DNA of 64,000 bases from CBDFGT01 sp965247225 (GCA_965247225.1 CBDFGT010000003.1:62001-126000); one strand, 5' to 3'; counted from the stretch's first letter, positions 8,901 to 15,955 are shown. Notes: a model not told the origin generated them from the sequence alone. Made by a program: numbers and translations.

Positions 8901-9169
8901 GTTGAAACCAGCCAGGCCCCCGTCCGGCCCTTGCCGCATACGCTCCAGGGCCTGCTCTCTTCCGCCCGGCCCGGCACTTCCACGCCCGGCACAATCCGGC
9001 ATTGGCCTGCCCGCAGGTCCGTTCCAAACCAAGAGACCACCAGTGCCACGGATTCCAGGGCCGGACACACGGCCTGCAACTCGTCCACAGAGGCCTGCCA
9101 GTCCGTGCGGGCATGCTGCACATGCCGGTTCATGATCCGCACTTCCGTGTTTGCCAGGCGCTCCGTCAC
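5999..9169 (-). CDS. GTA gp15-like host-specificity/baseplate hub protein, main part
   Basis: A 1056-residue open frame forming most of gp15, the large tail-tip protein of RcGTA-type particles. It contains the GTA TIM-barrel-like glycoside hydrolase domain (with EYFGYHPDDGSGEVHFNLD and AVGIDNYMPLADW) and a C-terminal Phage-tail_3-like portion. Full gp15 is about 1300 residues. The missing N-terminus is encoded just upstream in other frames. The GTG used as start is artificial: in-frame codons before it read IIPGATEHGYATSP, a conserved gp15 segment. A cluster of small indels between about 9210 and 9530 therefore splits the gene. It is either a decayed gene or, more likely, carries sequence errors. 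Confidence 0.85.
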   Translation of the reverse strand: MTERLANTEVRIMNRHVQHARTDWQASVDELQAVCPALESVALVVSWFGTDLRAGQCRIVPGVEVPGRAEESRPWSVCGKGRTGAWLVSTRNGSPAYGGTPDDRSVVEAIADLKARGIKVFLYPFVMMDIADNNSLPDPYGAVRQASYPWRGRITCHPATGRAGTPDRTQAARTEVNAFCGTATAAQFSVSGTSVAFQGGDEGYRRMILHYALLAQAAGGVDGFILGSELKGLTHLRDATGAFPFVEQLVALAGDVRAIVGPATKLTYGADWSEYFGYHPDDGSGEVHFNLDPLWASPQIDAVGIDNYMPLADWRDDDLTQGNPDGMRTGDDMAAMRRAIAGGEGFDWYYASQADRKARLRTPVTDGLAGKNWVFRTKDVQGWWSQPHFNRINGAEQAVATAWVPQGKPVWFTELGCPAIDRGANQPNVFVDPKSSESAVPYFSHGQRSDCMQRRFLEAHYSWWMRPDAAPGMVDPARIFVWTWDARPKPAFPEDVASFADGDNWTTGHWLTGRLGAATLPDVMAAILTDHGFAGFDVEQVSGDLTGCVQADVVSARAMLEPLMTAFQIDAVDDGGVLAFRSRAKNAAPAQVVSVLAETDDTPLWQETRGQESDFASQALLDHFDEAAGYERTSARSRRVAFGNGQILRGSIAGVVPEGAALEAAEALLRDHRMARRAVSFRLSPHDLAVQPGDTVSLEPELAGRFLVTRIEDSDVRLVEAREHAPEFGSGLAVAARKVATTGAASQYAPTVHLMDLPRYEAGADTDFARCAVLSRPFRQSLLSASPVSEGYDVRARLDRPARIGTLTTPPGAGVTGRFDFTCAPVMALPWGSLESASKIAVLNGANRLAIRAQNGVWEMAAFLTATEISAGLWQLGGLLRGLYGTEDAMMAGADTGAAVVILDQAVRPMGISAAEAGLTLNWMVEAAGSHAMLGPLEFAGGLRAQTPLSPVHVKAQRLADGNVHIRWTRRGRIDADTWQAVDIPLDEPEERYRIEFLAGGTVVSRHETTQPEFLYEAAEESADFAGPQTALTIRLRQLGQTVANGLPTVTTITVP

Positions 9170-9226
9170 CGGACTTGTGGCATAGCCGTGCTCCGTCGCG
9201 CCTGGAATGATGGTACATTGCGCGAA

Positions 9227-9862
9227 TCACTTGACGCTTTCCAGCCTGCCCACCACCCGCAACACTTCAAACTGCAGCACCGGCAGCCGGTTGCCATAGG
9301 CATGCGAGCGGCAAGCGCTCGAACACCGCATAGGCAAGCCCGCGATAGGCCGGCGTCCTTGCCCGTTCCCTTGCTTGGCCTCAATCAGCGGATCAGGTGT
9401 TCTGATCATGCCGTGCCGCGATAGACCCGCATCGTCGACGGGTCCGTCAGATCCAGCTCGCTGCCCGTCGGCCCAGACCCTTCGCAGGCACAGGCAATCT
9501 CGCCCTCGCACAAGCCCCAGCGCAAAATTGGCAAAATAGCGGAATGTCTCCACCCGCGTTCCGCCGCCGCCCTTGCCGCCGGAGCGTTCCACCGTCACAT
9601 CCTCTTCAAAGCGCGTCGCCCAGATCATCGTGCCGCCAATGCGCACCGTTCCATAGACCCGGTTGATGGCAGTGCCCTCGTCAGCGCCGGGAATACGCGC
9701 CGTTGCCAGATGGCTGCCTGTCACCGTGCGTGCCGGAGTGAGAAAAGACTGGTCGATCATATTCCCGGCCAGCGCTCCCGCGGCCCGGCCCAGAGCTGCG
9801 CCCACCGGCCCGAATACGGAGCCGAGTGCGGCACCTGCCGCCTGCAAAATCACTGTTGCCAT
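9227..9862 (-). pseudogene. GTA gp15 N-terminal part, frameshifted
   Basis: The first 120 or so residues read cleanly as the gp15 N-terminus: a Gly/Ala-rich hydrophobic start (MATVILQAAGAALGSVFGP), then TARIPGADEGTAINRVYGTV and GGTMIWATRFEEDV. After FANFALGL the frame breaks. Fragments RRVWADG, PDPLIEAKQG and YGNRLPVLQFEVLRVVGRLE reappear in this frame separated by out-of-frame stretches, where other frames read CEGEIAC, ELDLTDPSTMRVYRGT and YRGLAYAVFERLPL. At least six small indels, several of them one extra G, are needed to join this to the downstream frame. It overlaps the end of gp14 by 13 bases. Confidence 0.75.
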
Positions 9863-10302
9863 GTCGGGTTCTCCGGAAAACGAAATACGAAGGCCATGCG
9901 CCGCGCCCAGCCGGGCACCAGCGCCGATTCCAGCACCGCTGCCTGTTCATAGGCATGGATAAACCTGTCCGGTGCGCTCAAAATACCTGCATGTTTGGCT
10001 GCACAGTCCGCCCGCCACCGCAACAGGATCACATCCCCCGGCCTCCTGTCGGCCAGCGCAATCTCCGGTCCGAAATGCCTGCGGGCGGCATCCGCCAGCC
10101 GGTCGCCCTGCCCGCGCTCGGCCCAGTCGCTGGCATAGGGTCCGGGCAGGTCCGGCTCCGCACCGTAGATCTCGCGCCAGACACCGCGCACCAGCCCCAG
10201 ACAGTCGCAGCCAACACCTTTTGCATGGCCCTGATGGCGATAGGGCGTGCCAATCCATCCGCGTGCCGCTGCCAGCACCCGCGCCTGAAGATCCTGATTC
10301 AT
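9850..10302 (-). CDS. GTA gp14 NlpC/P60 peptidase
   Basis: A 150-residue cysteine peptidase of the NlpC/P60 superfamily carried on the tail tip, thought to open peptidoglycan cross-links of the recipient wall. The catalytic Cys lies in GVGCDCLGLVRGVW (near residue 33), the His in AKHAGIL (near 104). The ATG at 10302 (MNQDLQARV) is preferred to upstream ATGs because it begins right before the conserved helix ending in the GWIGTPYRHQG motif. It sits between gp13 and gp15, as in RcGTA. Confidence 0.85.
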   Translation of the reverse strand: MNQDLQARVLAAARGWIGTPYRHQGHAKGVGCDCLGLVRGVWREIYGAEPDLPGPYASDWAERGQGDRLADAARRHFGPEIALADRRPGDVILLRWRADCAAKHAGILSAPDRFIHAYEQAAVLESALVPGWARRMAFVFRFPENPTWQQ

Positions 10303-10349
10303 GATGCCGTTCCAAAGTATTGTTTTCGTTCCTGCTGCTGCCCAAACGC

Positions 10350-11237
10350 TCAATAGAGCGGCCGGCCGTCATGCACGGTTTCGCCATCCGCATAAGAATA
10401 GGCGAAGTCCGGTCCCGGCATATGCGGGAACCCCTGAAAATTCAGTGCATTGGAGAATCGGGTTCGACAGGTTTCAAAGCGCTTGTCGCATCCGGCGACA
10501 ATCGAAAACCCGTCTCCCCCAGCCGGTGAGACTGCCAGCGGCAACCACAGGCCCAGGGTGGCCATCCCGCCTTCCAGCGTGTGGTTCTCGATATTGGCCG
10601 ACTGGCCCTGAAGGGTACCGGAGGTCCATTGCAACAGGCCGGACAGGAAAAAACCGGAAGCGAAATTGCCCAGTCCCGTCGCCGTTATCGCAATGCGGTC
10701 CTTGACCGCCGTCACCACCCCGCTCCCCTTCCACGGGGCTCCACTCGCATCCAGGCCGCAGCGGCTGTCGCCGAATTCGGCGTCGCAACGCCTTGCGTAA
10801 ATCCGCCCCTTGGGCTGGTTCAGACGGCTTGCCAGACTGCGCAGCTCTGCCCGGAAATGGCCCTGCGCCCGGGTCACCTCACCAATTTCCTGAACCCGCA
10901 ACAGGGTATAACTGGTCGCATCGGCCCAGTTGACCAGAAACACCTCCACTTTCGCGCCATCATAGCGGCCTGCCACAATATCGGCGTCGGTCACCGCGTC
11001 GGAGGAAAAGCCGCCTGCCACCTCGCCATTGCCGGCGCTCAGGCCTGCTGCCTGTTCGGCGTCACTGGCCTGAAAGCCGCTGGCTGCCATAAACAGCGTC
11101 CCGTCCACGCTCAGGTCGCGGTCATGCTCGGTAAAGCCCAGCACCACGCCGTCGCGGCGGGTCACCCGCCAGGCCAGGCATACGGTCGTGGCATCGCCGG
11201 AAAGATGCGTCGCCAGGGCGGGGGGCAAGGTCTTCAT
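10350..11237 (-). CDS. GTA gp13, DUF2163 tail protein
   Basis: A 295-residue baseplate/tail protein matching the DUF2163 family (phage conserved protein BR0599 type). Diagnostic stretches are CLAWRVTRRDGVVLGFTEHD near the start, the central DGAKVEVFLVNW, YARRCDAEFGDSRCGLD, and the C-terminal GCDKRFETCRTRF with NFQGFPHMPGPD. Conserved Cys residues in the last part may coordinate an Fe-S cluster, as reported for tail hub proteins of this kind. The start overlaps the stop of gp12 (ATGA). Confidence 0.9.
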   Translation of the reverse strand: MKTLPPALATHLSGDATTVCLAWRVTRRDGVVLGFTEHDRDLSVDGTLFMAASGFQASDAEQAAGLSAGNGEVAGGFSSDAVTDADIVAGRYDGAKVEVFLVNWADATSYTLLRVQEIGEVTRAQGHFRAELRSLASRLNQPKGRIYARRCDAEFGDSRCGLDASGAPWKGSGVVTAVKDRIAITATGLGNFASGFFLSGLLQWTSGTLQGQSANIENHTLEGGMATLGLWLPLAVSPAGGDGFSIVAGCDKRFETCRTRFSNALNFQGFPHMPGPDFAYSYADGETVHDGRPLY

Positions 11238-11875
11238 GGCTTGATCTCCGTCAACGGAATGGAGGGAATGCGTCCGGCGTTGAAGGCCGAAAGGTCAATG
11301 TCCAGCCGGTCCAGGTCAAAGCGCACCGGCACATCAAATTCAAATCCGGCCCGCACGGCGACCCCGTTTGCCGGTATGCGTCCGGGCAGGAGTGTCACGA
11401 TCCCGCTCGTATGGTCGACGGTATAATCCGTGGTCGCACAGACCTGACCGTTGACTGCAATTTTCACGGTTCCAGCCACGGGTTTCACTATCTCGCGCAC
11501 CGTCTGCCCGCCAGAATCGCCATAGGTCTTGATCAGTTGAAACTGTGCCCTGCTGCCGGTACCAACCCCCAGCAACTGGTCACTTGCGCTGACAGCCATG
11601 CCCGGCGGGCAGGATGCATGGTCCAGCGGATCGCGGAAGCGGAAGCCGTAAAGCTGGCCAGCCCGCGCTTCAAAAAATGCCAGCACGGCATAGAGGTCCG
11701 TCAGGGTCCGCACGCCCGAGCCCGCATCATAGGTTCGGCGTGCATCGCGCCAGCGCTGGTTTCGCACCTCGCGGCCATTGGAAAGGTTGACAATATCGGT
11801 GCGGCGCACCGGCCCGCCGCTGGTGCCCAGCGCCAGCCGCAGCGGAAAGCGTATCTCATGAAAACTCGTGCTCAT
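11234..11875 (-). CDS. GTA gp12, DUF2460 distal tail protein
   Basis: A 213-residue DUF2460/TIGR02217 family protein, the distal tail component of RcGTA-like particles. Recognisable segments include FHEIRFPLRLALGTSGGP, NLSNGREVRNQRW, LYAVLAFFEARAGQLYGFRF and the C-terminal FDVPVRFDLDRLDIDL. Length is normal. It is coupled to gp13 by a four-base overlap and lies 72 bases after the tape-measure gene. Confidence 0.92.
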   Translation of the reverse strand: MSTSFHEIRFPLRLALGTSGGPVRRTDIVNLSNGREVRNQRWRDARRTYDAGSGVRTLTDLYAVLAFFEARAGQLYGFRFRDPLDHASCPPGMAVSASDQLLGVGTGSRAQFQLIKTYGDSGGQTVREIVKPVAGTVKIAVNGQVCATTDYTVDHTSGIVTLLPGRIPANGVAVRAGFEFDVPVRFDLDRLDIDLSAFNAGRIPSIPLTEIKP

Positions 11876-11947
11876 GGAATGTCCTTGCAGAATGTCATCG
11901 TCCGGAATGGGGGCCGTGCAACGTGCACGAACAGGCTCCCTCCCCCC

Positions 11948-12541
11948 TCACGTTCCCCTTCTCCCCCGCATTGCGGCGCGGGTCAGCATGGCCGAGACCT
12001 GCCCCTCGCTCTTTTTGAAGCTTTGGGCATCGGTGGCCTGCACGTTGAAAACAATCTGCTGCGGTGCGCCGCCACCGCTCATCCCCACGCCCAGCCGTCC
12101 GTCCGGGCCGCGCTGCAGCGGCATGATGGCTTCCGCCCCTGCCTCGCCCATCAGGCCCAGATCCTGCCCCATCGGAAAATAGGTGGGGGAGGATACAACA
12201 CCGCCGGTGGCAAAGGGCGTCACATGGCCCGGCACGCCGCCATCGGCAAAGCCCATCAGGCCGGAAAGCGTCTCCGTCAGGCCGGAGACAGACCTGGTCA
12301 GCAGGCTTTCCAGCGGTTTCAGGCCCGTATCCAGCGCAATGGACGTCATGCGGTTGCCCAGAGAGCGCAACACGTCCTCCAGGCTTTTGCCGTCCACGAC
12401 AGACGCTTTCAGTGCGCCGGTCAGGGCCGCCCCGAAACTGCGGGACCGCGCCTCCAGATCCTGCATCACCTGGTCCAGCTCCATCATCGGCGTTGTGTCC
12501 ACCTCGACACCTGCCGTCACCGTCTCGTCCCTTGCTGTCAT
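11948..12541 (-). CDS. GTA gp11, short tail tape-measure protein
   Basis: A 197-residue tape-measure protein; such short versions are usual for GTA with very short tails. It begins with a helical region (ELDQVMQDLEARSRSFGAAL) and has the characteristic C-terminal Gly-rich part FADGGVPGHVTPFATGGVV, then GEAGAEAIMPLQRGPDGRLG. It sets tail length and is located between the chaperone genes and gp12. Confidence 0.88.
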   Translation of the reverse strand: MTARDETVTAGVEVDTTPMMELDQVMQDLEARSRSFGAALTGALKASVVDGKSLEDVLRSLGNRMTSIALDTGLKPLESLLTRSVSGLTETLSGLMGFADGGVPGHVTPFATGGVVSSPTYFPMGQDLGLMGEAGAEAIMPLQRGPDGRLGVGMSGGGAPQQIVFNVQATDAQSFKKSEGQVSAMLTRAAMRGRRGT

Positions 12542-12565
12542 CGTCCTGCCTTTCGTTCTTGCATG

Positions 12566-12727
12566 TCAGCTTGCCGTTTCATCCCTGTCGGGAAAGCGCG
12601 CCATCAGGGCCGCCAGATCCACAGGCGGCGGACGCCGTACCTGCCCGGTCATGGCAAAAAACTCGCGCGGGCTCAGCGCCCAGAAGGCGCGGGGTGGCAG
12701 CCGCAGCACGGCCAGGCCCAGATGCAT
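12566..12727 (-). CDS. GTA gp10.1-like tail assembly chaperone (TAC) C-terminal segment
   Basis: A short frame of 53 codons from the ATG that overlaps the gp10 stop (TGATG), ending RFPDRDETAS. It matches the small phage tail-assembly chaperone family found after gp10 in GTA clusters, with LGLAVLRLPPRAFWALSPRE and LAALMARFPD. The conserved PFPW segment of the family lies upstream of this ATG, in the same frame but with no start codon, inside the end of gp10. This frame is -1 relative to gp10 and has no good ribosome-binding site, so it may be made by frameshifting from gp10 rather than by separate initiation. Confidence 0.7.
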   Translation of the reverse strand: MHLGLAVLRLPPRAFWALSPREFFAMTGQVRRPPPVDLAALMARFPDRDETAS

Positions 12728-13197
12728 CACCTGCCCCCAGGGAAAGGGCTGCGGCGGCTCTGCGGTCCGTTTTCGTGCTGCGGCTGCCCGGGGTTTGCCG
12801 GTCGCGTCTCCCCGGCAATCCGTGTTTCAGGGGCAGTTCGGGTTTCCGGCCCGGTCCCGGTTTCAGGCGCAAAGGTTGCGGTCAGAAGCCCGGTCACAAT
12901 CCGTGCGCATCCGGCAATGCCGCCCTCCACGCCCATCATCGCCACGTCCTCATCGGCAAACAGGTTGCCACCGCCGCGCAATCCTGCTCCGATAATGCGG
13001 ATCATGTCGTCGGCCTTGAGCGTGCCCCCGGCAAAGCGCCTGCCAAGATCGGCAAGGTTGTCGCAGGCAAAGGCGGTTTCCAGCTCTGCCAGTGCGCCGA
13101 GGGTCAGGCACAGGATGCGCCGCTCCCCGTCAAACATGGCTTCAATCTCGCCCCTGTGGCGGTTGGCGCGTGCGCCTTTTGGTCGTGCCATGGTCAC
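12727..13197 (-). CDS. GTA gp10-like tail assembly chaperone
   Basis: A 156-residue protein of the GTA gp10 family (a TAC family). It begins MTMARPKGARANRHRGEIEA, continues with LCLTLGALAELETAFACD and the KADDMIRIIGAGLRGGG segment, then runs from about residue 110 into a Pro/Thr/Glu-rich linker with repeated PETR units. The end PFPGGR mirrors the PFPW of gp10.1 in the overlapping frame. In tailed phages this chaperone pair guides tail assembly around the tape measure. It overlaps the gp9 stop by four bases. Confidence 0.85.
   Translation of the reverse strand: MTMARPKGARANRHRGEIEAMFDGERRILCLTLGALAELETAFACDNLADLGRRFAGGTLKADDMIRIIGAGLRGGGNLFADEDVAMMGVEGGIAGCARIVTGLLTATFAPETGTGPETRTAPETRIAGETRPANPGQPQHENGPQSRRSPFPGGR
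12742..12748 (-). promoter_or_regulatory. Candidate -1 frameshift slippery site CCCTTTC
   Basis: The heptamer C_CCT_TTC in the gp10 frame fits the X_XXY_YYZ rule. Slipping back one base re-pairs Pro and Phe tRNAs on CCC and TTT and continues as PWGQVMHLGL, producing a gp10-gp10.1 fusion that keeps the conserved PFPW motif. This resembles the G/GT arrangement of lambda-type tails. Confidence 0.5.
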
Positions 13198-13607
13198 AGC
13201 GCCGCAAATGTCAGGGCACCGGCCGATTCCAGCGCCAGATCAAACATCACCTCGCCATTATACTGGCCGGAATATTCCAGCGCCGTCACCTGGAAGGCCC
13301 CGGCAATCGTGCCGAAATCCGGCACGATCACCTGCCAGTTCAGGATCGATGCATTGAAAAAGGCGTTGCGCACCGTGGCGTCGCTGGCCAGATCCTTGAA
13401 AATGCCGGAGCCGGAAACGGAGGCCCGCTGCACGCCGGCACCGGCCAGCAGCTCGCGCCAGCGGCCCGTGCTTTCGCTGTCGGTGGAATCCACCGTCTCG
13501 GCATTGAAGGCCAGCCGCTTGCTGCGCAGCCCCGCCACTGTCTCGTACGTGCTGCCATTATAGACCTTCAGCAACAGGTCTTTGCCTTTCTGGGCCACCA
13601 TCGGCAT
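13194..13607 (-). CDS. GTA gp9 major tail protein (TP901-1 family)
   Basis: A 137-residue tail-tube protein. It starts MPMVAQKGKDLLLKVYNGST and carries the family hallmarks DSTDSESTGRWRELLAGAGV and VSGSGIFKD, then FQVTALEYSGQYNGEVMFDL. It polymerises into the short tail tube. The preceding GTA gene, gp8, lies about 940 bases upstream because a TacA/TacT module and a terminator-like hairpin are inserted between them. Confidence 0.92.
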   Translation of the reverse strand: MPMVAQKGKDLLLKVYNGSTYETVAGLRSKRLAFNAETVDSTDSESTGRWRELLAGAGVQRASVSGSGIFKDLASDATVRNAFFNASILNWQVIVPDFGTIAGAFQVTALEYSGQYNGEVMFDLALESAGALTFAAL

Positions 13608-13632
13608 GATCCTTCTCTTGAAAAGTGAACAT

Positions 13633-13656
13633 AAAAAAGCACCCGGTGAGGGGTGC
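13633..13656 (-). terminator. Terminator-like hairpin after tacT
   Basis: On the minus strand GCACCC-N6-GGGTGC is followed by six T residues. It lies 30 bases after the tacT stop and before gp9, so it could terminate the TA transcript and also cut GTA read-through into the tail genes. Confidence 0.6.
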
Positions 13657-13685
13657 CTGTGAAAGAATGCGCATATGCTATATGG

Positions 13686-14198
13686 TCAGATTGCGTCGTT
13701 TCGTGCCAGAGAGGCCAGTATTTGGCTCATGGGCAAAAGCAGGGTCCGCTCCAAACCTTTGGCCGGCTGAAAGTGATATTTTCTGTAAAATCGTTCCGCC
13801 TCGTCATTCAGCGCGTGCACCATGACGGCGCGAAACGCTACAGTCTGTGACGCCGCAGCCACGGCCAGAAAGGCATGTTTCAGCAATTGTACCGCAAGCC
13901 CCTGTCCCTGATATTGTCTGTCGACAGCCAGCCTTGCCAGCAAAGCCACGGGAATTTCCCGCGGAGCACCATGCCCGGCCACGTTTCTCGGGGCTTGCGT
14001 CCGGCTGATCATGGCCGCACTCAGCGCGTAGTAGGCAATAACCGTGAAATCCTTGTCGGCAATCACAAAAGTGCGACTGTGACTTTCGCGCTGGTTCATC
14101 AACGCAACATCGTGTAGAAAAAGGTTCATAACCGGTTCACCGCAGTCAAACGGCTCCAACCGATGTTCGCCTGTCAGCAGTGCGGGTTTTCGCAGCAT
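13686..14198 (-). CDS. tacT: TacT-like GNAT acetyltransferase toxin
   Basis: A 170-residue GNAT acetyltransferase of the TacT type, which acetylates the amino acid on charged tRNAs and stops translation. The acetyl-CoA loop is visible as LAVDRQYQGQGLAVQLLKHA (around residues 89-108), and the catalytic Tyr region as AERFYRKYHFQPA (about 137-149). The N-terminal LTGEHRLEPFDCGEP is also typical. It starts six bases after the tacA stop. The module sits inside the GTA structural cluster. Confidence 0.85.
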   Translation of the reverse strand: MLRKPALLTGEHRLEPFDCGEPVMNLFLHDVALMNQRESHSRTFVIADKDFTVIAYYALSAAMISRTQAPRNVAGHGAPREIPVALLARLAVDRQYQGQGLAVQLLKHAFLAVAAASQTVAFRAVMVHALNDEAERFYRKYHFQPAKGLERTLLLPMSQILASLARNDAI

Positions 14199-14204
14199 CG
14201 GGTT

Positions 14205-14480
14205 TCAGTCCAACCAGACGCGATTGTTCGCAAACAGTTTCACAAGTTCCGGCTGCGCCTTGCCATCCTCATCCAGCATTGTGGCAATCGCATCAAAGTC
14301 GGACGGATCAAGTGCCAGAAACCGCCTGTCCAGCAGTTGTTTTTGCGCGGCCAGTGTCGCAGCCTCGGTAACAAAGGCTGTAACCGACTTTCCGGCACCC
14401 GCCGCCGCTCTCTGAATCATGTCCAGGGATGTCGAGTCCATTCTGAACGTCACGGTTTCGTTTTTCCGAAGTGCTGTCAT
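14205..14480 (-). CDS. tacA: TacA-like DUF1778 antitoxin
   Basis: A 91-residue DUF1778 antitoxin. The ribbon-helix-helix region reads NETVTFRMDSTSLDMIQRAA and is followed by AAGAGKSVTAFVTEAATLAA. The C-terminal FLALDPSDFDAIATMLDE is the segment that typically covers the GNAT toxin, and the end FANNRVWLD is usual. The ATG at 14480 begins the conserved MTALRKNE; a longer reading from 14525 would run through the operator palindrome and is unlikely. Confidence 0.85.
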   Translation of the reverse strand: MTALRKNETVTFRMDSTSLDMIQRAAAGAGKSVTAFVTEAATLAAQKQLLDRRFLALDPSDFDAIATMLDEDGKAQPELVKLFANNRVWLD

Positions 14481-14503
14481 GCTCAAATGCCTTCGCCCAG
14501 AAT

Positions 14504-14522
14504 GTATTAACGTTGTTAATAC
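14504..14522. promoter_or_regulatory. Palindromic operator of tacA-tacT
   Basis: Perfect inverted repeat GTATTAAC-GTT-GTTAATAC, 23 bases upstream of the tacA start. This is the expected site for autorepression by the ribbon-helix-helix antitoxin. Confidence 0.6.
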
Positions 14523-14549
14523 CACTCTTCTCCTCCGGACGCAATCTCC

Positions 14550-14951
14550 TCACTCCGTAACCGCCCGAAAGGTCATGGCCGCCACATGGGCGCGGGTTTT
14601 CGGCTCGCGGCTCACCCGGGTTTGCTCGTGGCGCAGGTTTGCCAGCACAGCCCCGGTCAGCGTCAACGGTTGTGCATGCAGGACGCTGCGCACCAGACCG
14701 GCAATCTCCTGGGCCTCGGCCCGCCCGTCTGCCGCAGACCACACTTCCAGCACCAGCCGGTGTTCCTCGCCATAGGCCCCGTCGCAGGAGGCATCCGTGC
14801 TGTCAAAGCCTGCAACCAGAAGATAGGGCATGTCTTTCTTCGGCAGCAACCGGTCATGAACACCGGCGCTGCCGATCTTTGCTGTCAGGGCAGCATTCCC
14901 GGTCAGGGCCTGCCAGATGGCTTTTTGCAAGGCATTGGCGTGCGATGTCAT
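14550..14951 (-). CDS. GTA gp8, DUF3168 tail terminator-type protein
   Basis: A 133-residue DUF3168 protein, the tail terminator or head-tail joining component. Motifs are LQKAIWQALTGNAALTAKIG, GVHDRLLPKKDMPYLLVA and the C-terminal HEQTRVSREPKTRAHVAAM. The ATG at 14951 overlaps the gp7 stop (ATGA) and is preferred over an upstream ATG. It is the last GTA gene before the TacA/TacT insertion. Confidence 0.9.
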   Translation of the reverse strand: MTSHANALQKAIWQALTGNAALTAKIGSAGVHDRLLPKKDMPYLLVAGFDSTDASCDGAYGEEHRLVLEVWSAADGRAEAQEIAGLVRSVLHAQPLTLTGAVLANLRHEQTRVSREPKTRAHVAAMTFRAVTE

Positions 14952-15286
14952 AGTGTCCCCTCCGCGCACTGGCAGACCAGCCAGCGTCTGGTTTCATCCG
15001 GGTCGCGCAGGGCGGACAGCGTGAAGATCCGGCTGCCCTTGCGAAAGCGCATTGCTGGCACCACGCCATCACGATAGCGGATCCAGATCCGGTGGGTCAG
15101 AACCGCGCGGTCCTGCCCGCCCACTTCGCCTGCGTCCATTCCCGTGGGTTCAATCCGCGCCCAGAGTGTCGCTGCCACCTGCCAGGCCGTGGTCACGCCG
15201 CCCTGCCCGTCGGCTGTTTCCACCGGTGTTTCCAGGTCCAGCCGCGCGGTCAGCTGTCCGGGGTCAAAGATCAGTCCCGCCATCAC
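14948..15286 (-). CDS. GTA gp7 head closure/head-tail adaptor protein
   Basis: A 112-residue head-tail adaptor of the SPP1 gp16-like type. Visible features are FDPGQLTARLDLETPVETAD, GGVTTAWQVAATLWARIEP and the strand THRIWIRYRDGV, ending LSALRDPDETRRWLVCQCAE. It closes the head and links portal to tail. Four-base overlaps on both sides show tight coupling with gp6 and gp8. Confidence 0.88.
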   Translation of the reverse strand: MMAGLIFDPGQLTARLDLETPVETADGQGGVTTAWQVAATLWARIEPTGMDAGEVGGQDRAVLTHRIWIRYRDGVVPAMRFRKGSRIFTLSALRDPDETRRWLVCQCAEGTL

Positions 15287-15852
15287 AGGGCCCTGCGCTG
15301 CCAGGGGGCAATCAGCCGCGCATAGCCGTCGGGTATGCCGCCGGGCTGCATGTCGGCTGCCACCGCGCCGCGCAGTTCATACATCATGGCCACATGCATC
15401 AGCATGGCGCGTTTCAGTGCGTCCGGCACATCGGTTGCGGCGGTGCCAAAACCGGCCACAAAATCCACCTCGATGCCGTTGATCGCCCGCAGCGTCTCCG
15501 GCATGTCCGTCACATAGAGCCTTGCAGGCTGCGCCTTTCCGGCGAGAACATGGCCTTGAAGCGATACTTGAACCGGCAGACCGCCCGCATTGTAAACCGT
15601 CATGGCAACAAGGGTTTGCACGGGAAACCTGTTGATCAGAATCACCTGGTCCTCCGGCCATTCATCCAGATAGAGCCGCAAGGTCCGGCTCATCAGGCAC
15701 AGCCCGGTCACCTGTTCCAGATAGTGTCTGGCGGTCGCCATCAGGCTTGTCACCACTGTGTCGTCGGCGTCCGTATCCAGCCGCAGGTGCAGTTTGGTCT
15801 CGGCCAGCGTCAGGGGTTCGGCCACCGGCGGGGTGATCGTTGCATAGGTCAT
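15283..15852 (-). CDS. GTA gp6 head-tail connector protein
   Basis: A 189-residue connector of the phiE125 gp8/HK97 gp6-like family. It begins with PPVAEPLTLAETKLHLRLD and shows ARHYLEQVTGLCLMSRTLRL, a central beta region, and a C-terminal helix LKRAMLMHVAMMYELRGA. It joins the portal to the adaptor gp7, with which it shares a four-base overlap. Confidence 0.88.
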   Translation of the reverse strand: MTYATITPPVAEPLTLAETKLHLRLDTDADDTVVTSLMATARHYLEQVTGLCLMSRTLRLYLDEWPEDQVILINRFPVQTLVAMTVYNAGGLPVQVSLQGHVLAGKAQPARLYVTDMPETLRAINGIEVDFVAGFGTAATDVPDALKRAMLMHVAMMYELRGAVAADMQPGGIPDGYARLIAPWQRRAL

Positions 15853-15875
15853 GGAAGGGTCTCCGGATGAGATGG

Positions 15876-15911
15876 CCCTCCCCCGCCTTCGGCAAGCTCG
15901 GACGGGGAGGG
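15876..15911. repeat. GC-rich intergenic hairpin between capsid gene and gp6
   Basis: CCCTCCCC and GGGGAGGG arms flank a 20-base loop, followed on the plus strand by a second G-rich stretch and a T run. Similar CCCTCCCC-type palindromes are common, dispersed intergenic repeats in alphaproteobacteria. It might weakly terminate or stabilise RNA in the GTA operon. Confidence 0.4.
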
Positions 15912-15955
15912 TTGGGGAGGGGGTTTTTAGTTTCTGTTCAATCAGGATGCCAGCG

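Noticed and set aside
12579..12872. 97-codon Arg/Gly-rich open frame over the end of gp10
   Set aside because: It is a shadow in the third frame. The real coding content here is gp10 and the gp10.1 frame, both of which match chaperone families.
15876..15911. Hairpin after gp6 as a true terminator of the GTA operon
   Set aside because: The T run follows on the plus strand only, whereas the GTA genes are read on the minus strand. It is kept as a repeat, not a terminator.
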